Shown: positions 59,395 to 64,000 of the stretch, one piece after another
Position numbering within the stretch: the stretch's first letter is position 1
How the letters are laid out: each line of letters begins with the position of its first letter
From: Octadecabacter ascidiaceicola
Lineage (GTDB): Bacteria > Pseudomonadota > Alphaproteobacteria > Rhodobacterales > Rhodobacteraceae
DNA: 64,000 bases
Direction of reading: 5' to 3'
NCBI RefSeq assembly: GCF_900185015.1
Contig: NZ_FXYD01000001.1
Span: 1-64,000, forward strand
The notes under the pieces: model-generated
Database searches by the model: none
Told to the model about the DNA's origin: nothing
What the model saw: only the letters and a program-made list of their open reading frames with translations
Program-made: the position numbers and the translations under genes

Positions 59395-60338
59395 GTTTTC
59401 GAACATCTGCTATGACGTTCTTCGCGATCTCGATCATCGTCCACGGTGCATTCGTTTTGGCAATGGCTGTTCCCGACAATGCGCCGTCTGCTGCGGGGCC
59501 TCCTCCGGCGTTGACGGCTCATGGGAACAGCTTTGCTGACATGGTTCAAGGGAGTGAGGCAGCAACCCCCGACACGTCCTCGCCGTCTGAAGTGACAGAT
59601 CAGGCTGATGCGACGCCCGTGCCATCCGTATCCCCGACGTTAGTCGCAGTAGATATTGAGAATGTTGATGCGGGTCTAAAATTGCAGCCCGAAGAGTTGA
59701 GCGAGATGCTCGCCGATGTTGCGGCGACATCAGTTGCGGCAATCGTTCCGGCCGCACCAGCGGAAGTGACGGCGATTCAACCGACCGAAATCACAAGTGT
59801 TCAACCGCAAGTCATCGAAGCGTTGCCCGATGTTGAGGTCAATGAAGTAACATCTGATACCGTGCGGCCACCGCGCCGTCCTGCCAATCTGGGACAGACA
59901 CCACCTTCACCGCCGCCGCGTCAAACGCAACAAGCGCGGCAGGCACCGGCGGCGCCGCAAGGGAATGCCAATCAAGACGCGCGTCGCGGCACTGTTGCGA
60001 CTACACAAAATGCCGGACAAGCGACACAAAGCGGGCAGGGCCAGCAGGCAGATCAAGCGGCAGTTGCGGCTGCGCGGCAGGCGGCAGCGAACTACGGAAA
60101 TGTGGTGATGCGTGCGATCAGTCGTACACGTCGTGAAAGAACCAGATCACGCGGCATTGCTGTTGTCAGCTTTCGCGTTGGGTCCTCTGGCCAACTGGCG
60201 TCCATTGGAATTGCGCAGAGTTCGGGCGATGCCAGTCTGGACCAAGTCGCGGTAAATCATGTCCGTCGTGCGGCACCATTTCCAGCGCCGCCTCAAGGTG
60301 CGCAAACGTCGTTTTCGATCCAGTTTCAGGGGCAATAG
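59391..60338 (+). CDS. tonB: TonB family energy transducer
   Basis: A 315-residue TonB protein: N-terminal helix (about residues 8-25), a long Pro/Ala/Gln/Thr-rich periplasmic linker, and a C-terminal TonB domain from about residue 235 (GIAVVSFRVGSSGQLASIGIAQSSGDASLDQVAVNHVRRAAPFPAPP). It spans the periplasm and passes energy to the receptors. ATG overlaps the exbD2 stop (ATGA). Confidence 0.9.
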   Translation: MSFRTSAMTFFAISIIVHGAFVLAMAVPDNAPSAAGPPPALTAHGNSFADMVQGSEAATPDTSSPSEVTDQADATPVPSVSPTLVAVDIENVDAGLKLQPEELSEMLADVAATSVAAIVPAAPAEVTAIQPTEITSVQPQVIEALPDVEVNEVTSDTVRPPRRPANLGQTPPSPPPRQTQQARQAPAAPQGNANQDARRGTVATTQNAGQATQSGQGQQADQAAVAAARQAAANYGNVVMRAISRTRRERTRSRGIAVVSFRVGSSGQLASIGIAQSSGDASLDQVAVNHVRRAAPFPAPPQGAQTSFSIQFQGQ

Positions 60339-60478
60339 GGCGTGTTTTGTCACACATTCACAACACCTTAGTATTGAAAAGGGTTGCGCATTGCGTTCCC
60401 GGCCCACACAGCCAAAAAGAACCTCAATAGGCAGCAAGGATTCTCCAGCCCCCTAGTAATTCTATCGGGGGACTTCCT

Positions 60479-62470
60479 TTGAAAAACCTAAAACTAACGA
60501 CCTGCATTTTGCTGGGCATGGGCCCGGCATCCGCATGGGCGCAAGACCTGACCACAAACGACTTCAGCGACGAAAACGTTTTTCTGGGCACGATCTTCGT
60601 ATCTGCGCCACTTAATCCAGAAGCGGAAGATGGCGTTTCCATCACCAGTGAAGCGCTGGCGCTAAGCAACCCTGCTGATCTGTCTGAATTGTTCGCAGCT
60701 GAGCCGACATTGTCCGTCGGTGGCGGCATTCCGATGGCACAAAAGCTCTATGTGAACGGGATCGAGGAAAACAACCTCGCGATTTCGATTGATGGCGCAC
60801 GGCAAAACAACCGCATCTTCCACCACAACACGACCACGTTGATTGACCCGTCCTTGCTGCAAGCGGTGCGGATCGACCCCGGTGTTGCACCTGCGGATGC
60901 CGGCCCGGGCGCATTGGCTGGGGCGTTGGAATACGAGACTGTCGATGTCGAAGACCTTTTGGATGAAGACGACAACTTTGGTGGCTCTTTCAAGACGGAA
61001 TACGATTCAAATGGGGATGTCTTCACCAACAGCCTGACGACTTACGCGAGAGTAGGTCGCTTTGAAGCGCTTGCCTTCGCGCGCTATGCGACAGGCAATG
61101 ACCGCACGGACGGCAACGGCAATACGATCATTGGCTCCACGACCAATTTGGCCAGCCTTCTGGGTAAATTGGCCTATGAATCAGAAGGCGGTGGCCGTTT
61201 TGAGTTCTCGATGGAGCAGGTTTCCGACGATGCATTGCGCCCGTACCGCGCAAACATCGGTGCGATCATTGGTGGGCGCCCGACGCCGGAAACAAGGTCT
61301 TATGATTTGACGCGTACGAACCTCAGCTTTGAGTATACCACTATCAATCCGACCGCGTTTTGGGATCCGACACTTCGTCTTTCTTATAGTGGTACGACAC
61401 TTATCAACGATGAACTTTCACTGAGCACAAGGGCCTACAGCGAAGGGGAAACCACAAGCTTGAACGGCGAGGTTTCCAACAAGTTTGAGCTTGCGTTTGG
61501 TGAGTTGAATGCGGGCGTTGACTTCTTCACGGATGAAACGTTCCTGAACTACGAAAACGCTACAACACCTGCGTGGAATGAGACGGCTGGAGAAGAGCTG
61601 ACCAACATCGGTGTCTTTGCGCAACTGCGCATGGAGCCGACTGCGAATACACGTTTGTCCACGGGTGTCCGAGGTGATTTCCAACAATTCACCGGGATTG
61701 ACGGATCCGAGCAATCCACGAGCGGTCTGTCATTTAACGCAAGCGGTGAAGTTGATGTATCTGCAAATCTAACGCTTAGCGCAGGCTACTCCCATGTTTG
61801 GGGCGGCATTGAGTTGGCGGAAAACTATATCCTGAATTCGGCTTGGGACTATTCCGCTGCCGATATCGAAGACGTCACGTCCGACAACTTCTATCTGGCA
61901 GCTAGCTATGACGCGGGTTGGGGTGTTCTCGACGGTAAAGTGTTTTCGACAGCGATCGACAATTCGCGGGCCGCGTCTTGGGGGGGTGGTCCTGCACTTG
62001 CCGCAGATGTCGAAGCCACTGGGTTTGAGCTTGGTTTCTCTCGGGATTGGAACAGCGGCTTCGTTCGAATTGGGTATGCAAACACGGACACTGAAGTGAA
62101 CGGGTTGAATGCGGATTCATACAACGCCAATTACCTTACCATTCCGCTGGGCGAAATCGTTACGCTTCAAGCGGCACATCAGTTTAACAACGGCGTTGTT
62201 ATCGGTGGGGACGTCCAGCACGCGCTTGATTTCACGTTGACGGATACGGCCTATAGCAGCTCGGTTGATCTTGCGGGGTACACCGTCGTGAACACGTTCG
62301 TTGAATATCGTCCCGACAATGTCGATGGCCTGACGGTGCGTGCAGAGGTCAACAACCTGCTTGATGAAGCTTATGTGGCCCGTGCCACTTATGGTCAGGA
62401 TTTCGCGTCGGTTGAGCCAAACTACGAAGAAGGCCGCTCCTTCGGTCTAAGTGTTGAATACGCGTTCTAA
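60479..62470 (+). CDS. TonB-dependent receptor 2
   Basis: A 663-residue outer-membrane receptor with a TTG start after GGGGGAC, signal peptide (ending WAQ, about residue 22), plug motifs (YVNGIEENNLAISIDGARQNNRIFHH ... IDPSLLQAVRIDPGVAPADAGPGALAG) and C-terminal Phe. It is a different subfamily from the receptor at 55504, with a plug typical of the group found beside siderophore-interacting protein genes. The gap of 140 bases to tonB shows no TGA-N9-TCA box that I can see. The ligand is likely a ferric siderophore or heme. Confidence 0.88.
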   Translation: MKNLKLTTCILLGMGPASAWAQDLTTNDFSDENVFLGTIFVSAPLNPEAEDGVSITSEALALSNPADLSELFAAEPTLSVGGGIPMAQKLYVNGIEENNLAISIDGARQNNRIFHHNTTTLIDPSLLQAVRIDPGVAPADAGPGALAGALEYETVDVEDLLDEDDNFGGSFKTEYDSNGDVFTNSLTTYARVGRFEALAFARYATGNDRTDGNGNTIIGSTTNLASLLGKLAYESEGGGRFEFSMEQVSDDALRPYRANIGAIIGGRPTPETRSYDLTRTNLSFEYTTINPTAFWDPTLRLSYSGTTLINDELSLSTRAYSEGETTSLNGEVSNKFELAFGELNAGVDFFTDETFLNYENATTPAWNETAGEELTNIGVFAQLRMEPTANTRLSTGVRGDFQQFTGIDGSEQSTSGLSFNASGEVDVSANLTLSAGYSHVWGGIELAENYILNSAWDYSAADIEDVTSDNFYLAASYDAGWGVLDGKVFSTAIDNSRAASWGGGPALAADVEATGFELGFSRDWNSGFVRIGYANTDTEVNGLNADSYNANYLTIPLGEIVTLQAAHQFNNGVVIGGDVQHALDFTLTDTAYSSSVDLAGYTVVNTFVEYRPDNVDGLTVRAEVNNLLDEAYVARATYGQDFASVEPNYEEGRSFGLSVEYAF

Positions 62471-62478
62471 AAAACAAA

Positions 62479-62503
62479 GCGCCCGTGTTTCCACGGGCGC
62501 TTT
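62479..62503 (+). terminator. terminator of receptor 2
   Basis: A 9-bp perfect stem (GCGCCCGTG / CACGGGCGC), 4-base loop, then three T. Eight bases after the stop codon. Between convergent genes, with a T-poor tail, so efficiency is uncertain. Confidence 0.75.
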
Positions 62504-62541
62504 ACCTTCCTGCTTATCCAGAAATTCTTGCGGCGGTTTGC

Positions 62542-63327
62542 TTATCCCGCTTCTGCGCGTTTCTGTTGTTGATGCTCGTCCTCAATAAGCCCGATCTTCC
62601 AATATCCTGAAATATACGCATCACCTTTAGGGACACCGCGGCGGTTGATGATTTCTTGGCGCAGTGCTTTGATCATGCCGCTTTCGCCTGCGATGCAGGT
62701 TTGAACAGTTCCGGTAAATGCGGGCAATGCGCTGATATGATCAATGGATTGTGTGCCAACCCGATGTGGATCGGGATGGACTAACCAATGCACATCAACA
62801 CCTTCCGGCGCGATCACGTCCTGTTTGTCTTCGGGAGAGGTAACTTCCAGAAAGGCGACCCCTTTGGCGTCACGAGGCATTGCCTCTAGCGTGGCGGCTG
62901 CGACGGGCAGGGCGGACATATCTGCGGCAACGACATAAGTGTCTGCATAATAGTCCTTCAGCTTGATGGGGCCAGGGCCCGCAAAGCCCGCGATATCACC
63001 AACCGCGCAACGACGGGCCCACGCACTGGCAGGGCCGGCATCGCCATGATCAACGAAATCGATATCAATCTCGCCAGCGTCAGGGCGTACATACCGGATA
63101 GTGTAGGTGCGCACGTCTGGCCGTGGACCGTTTTCCAACTCGGCAAGAAAGGTCTCGTCGGGTTGCTGCGGCTTTGGGATGAACAATTTGAAATGCGCAC
63201 CCGCGATCCCGGCGTCCAGCGCCGTCATCCAATCCGCCTTGCAGGTCACGCGGATCATGTAGGGTGTGATCCATGATTTCGCCAAAACCTGCATGATGCG
63301 AGGCGTTCGTTTCGGGGCTGTCGCCAT
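62542..63327 (-). CDS. siderophore-interacting protein (ferric-siderophore reductase)
   Basis: A 261-residue ViuB/SIP family flavoprotein. FAD motif RTYTIRYV (YTIR) and DFVDHGDAGPASAWA, and C-terminal Rossmann half (YVVAADMSALPVAAATLEAMP ... GYWKIG). It reduces ferric siderophores in the cytoplasm to release iron, completing the siderophore pathway of the ABC transporter and receptor genes nearby. Confidence 0.9.
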   Translation of the reverse strand: MATAPKRTPRIMQVLAKSWITPYMIRVTCKADWMTALDAGIAGAHFKLFIPKPQQPDETFLAELENGPRPDVRTYTIRYVRPDAGEIDIDFVDHGDAGPASAWARRCAVGDIAGFAGPGPIKLKDYYADTYVVAADMSALPVAAATLEAMPRDAKGVAFLEVTSPEDKQDVIAPEGVDVHWLVHPDPHRVGTQSIDHISALPAFTGTVQTCIAGESGMIKALRQEIINRRGVPKGDAYISGYWKIGLIEDEHQQQKRAEAG

Positions 63328-63354
63328 AGTTTGAACTTTCTGTGTTGGTTTGGT

Positions 63355-63828
63355 TTAACTCACGGCCCGCAATGCAGGTGCGCCAGAGCGCCGAATGGTT
63401 GTTGGAGATGATCCCAATAAATGAACGAGCGACAGTCCGGTGCTGACCGCGCTGGCCGGCACTCGGCCGCCCGTCAAAGCCATGATTGTTAGGCGCGCGC
63501 GGGGGGCGTCATCCGAAGACATCGCGGATAGGGCAATCATCAGGTTGCCCTCGTCTTCGGTTAGGGTATCTCGATCGTCGATGTGGAGCGGATCAACGCA
63601 GTCAAGCGGGACGGGACGTGCAGCAAGCAATGCCGACAAGAAGACCTGACTGCGGTGCGCTAGGGCAAGGCCTTTGCCCTCACCCCAGCGTTGTTCGGCC
63701 AAACCAAAGGCCAGCCGCCATCCCAATGGGTTGGAGCCCTGAAGGGCCGCCAAATGGTGGCGCAACACAGGCAGGAGGGCCGCGACCGAGGGAGGGACGT
63801 CTGTAATGGATGGCGAGATTGAAGACAT
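63355..63828 (-). CDS. hypothetical protein (157 aa) beside the siderophore reductase
   Basis: A soluble, Ala/Leu-rich protein with no family I recognise, having short motifs LGWRLAFGLAEQRWGEGKGLALAHR and DDRDTLTEDEGNLM. It is upstream of the siderophore-interacting protein gene on the same strand (27-base gap) and its ATG overlaps the stop of a further gene (TAATG), so it belongs to an operon entering from the right end. It might support iron transport, which is only inference. Confidence 0.6.
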   Translation of the reverse strand: MSSISPSITDVPPSVAALLPVLRHHLAALQGSNPLGWRLAFGLAEQRWGEGKGLALAHRSQVFLSALLAARPVPLDCVDPLHIDDRDTLTEDEGNLMIALSAMSSDDAPRARLTIMALTGGRVPASAVSTGLSLVHLLGSSPTTIRRSGAPALRAVS

Positions 63829-64000
63829 TAATTCACCCTCCGCTCAATGGTGTCAGGGCTTTCAAAGCTTTGAGTGTTGGAAAGCTGCGATGCCTGAATC
63901 AGCTGGCTCAGTCGTTCCATTGCATCTAACGCAGGTGCGACGTCGTTTCCTTCGCACAACATGATCAATTCCATACGTGCTTGGCCGGTCGAGCCGTTGT
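63828..64000 (-). CDS. C-terminal end of an unidentified protein (partial)
   Basis: 56 codons are open to the edge of the window, ending in ERRVN and a TAA that overlaps the next gene's ATG. The stretch is helical (LDAMERLSQLIQASQLSN) and cannot be assigned. The gene continues beyond the right edge. Confidence 0.6.
   Translation of the reverse strand, partial: NGSTGQARMELIMLCEGNDVAPALDAMERLSQLIQASQLSNTQSFESPDTIERRVN

Noticed and set aside
1-64000. CRISPR array, rRNA operon or complete prophage
   Set aside because: No regular short repeats with spacers, no rRNA sequence and no phage structural genes were seen.

Overview
The window reads as chromosomal DNA of a marine alphaproteobacterium of the Roseobacter group (Rhodobacteraceae). 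The basis is gene content and style: a circularly permuted two-piece tmRNA, DMSP demethylase next to acryloyl-CoA reductase, heterotetrameric sarcosine oxidase, a trgA-trgB-cysK block as in Rhodobacter, HmuSTUV heme uptake, and iron boxes of the RirA (TGA-N9-TCA) type. I cannot name the genus from sequence alone.

Layout. 0.1-2.1 kb: ccmI-ruvX-DUF1289 operon. 2.2-8.5 kb: sarcosine oxidase soxB, then small membrane-protein genes, then soxDAG. 8.6-15.1 kb: surface-glycan type genes: an ATP-grasp enzyme, four glycosyltransferase modules in three genes, and a sulfotransferase. 15.3-20.6 kb: sodB, a lipoprotein, a LOG-family enzyme, a LysM protein, an XdhC-family protein and infC with an ATA start. 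20.9-27.9 kb: an extremely Ala-rich membrane-anchored protein, then an assimilatory sulfate reduction operon (cysG, DUF2849, cysI, cysH, DUF934, with fpr nearby) opposite an Lrp/AsnC regulator. 27.9-29.0 kb: a VWA protein and the permuted ssrA. 29.1-34.0 kb: a GntR regulator facing DUF2182-DUF1326-DinB-dmdA-acuI. 34.3-40.4 kb: trgA-trgB-cysK-mechanosensitive channel-alaX. 40.4-46 kb: tRNA-Ser(GGA) followed by a decayed mobile element (recombinase, traG and relaxase remnants, one IS1111-type insertion sequence, an intact mobC). 46-64 kb: a large iron/heme island: dps, hemP, a siderophore ABC transporter, hmuSTUV, two TonB-dependent receptors, ExbB/ExbD/ExbD/TonB and a siderophore-interacting protein.

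Most unusual signal. In the glycan cluster, two runs of exactly nine A lie in the same codon register (xxA AAA AAA AAy) at the end of two consecutive genes. In both cases the next module is open in the -1 frame, and the last module (sulfotransferase) has no plausible start codon of its own. One or two -1 slips would produce fused proteins (calculated 1205, 606 or 1474 residues) joining three glycosyltransferase modules to the sulfotransferase. This could be programmed frameshifting, transcriptional slippage, phase variation, or homopolymer sequencing error.

Other points: a 27-bp copy of the ssrA 3' end that looks like an attachment-site scar; a perfect 24-bp palindrome between the GntR gene and the dmdA operon; two TGA-N9-TCA boxes and an Irr-like box in the iron island; and two short genes (hemP and a 53-codon partner) that share an overlapping start and stop.
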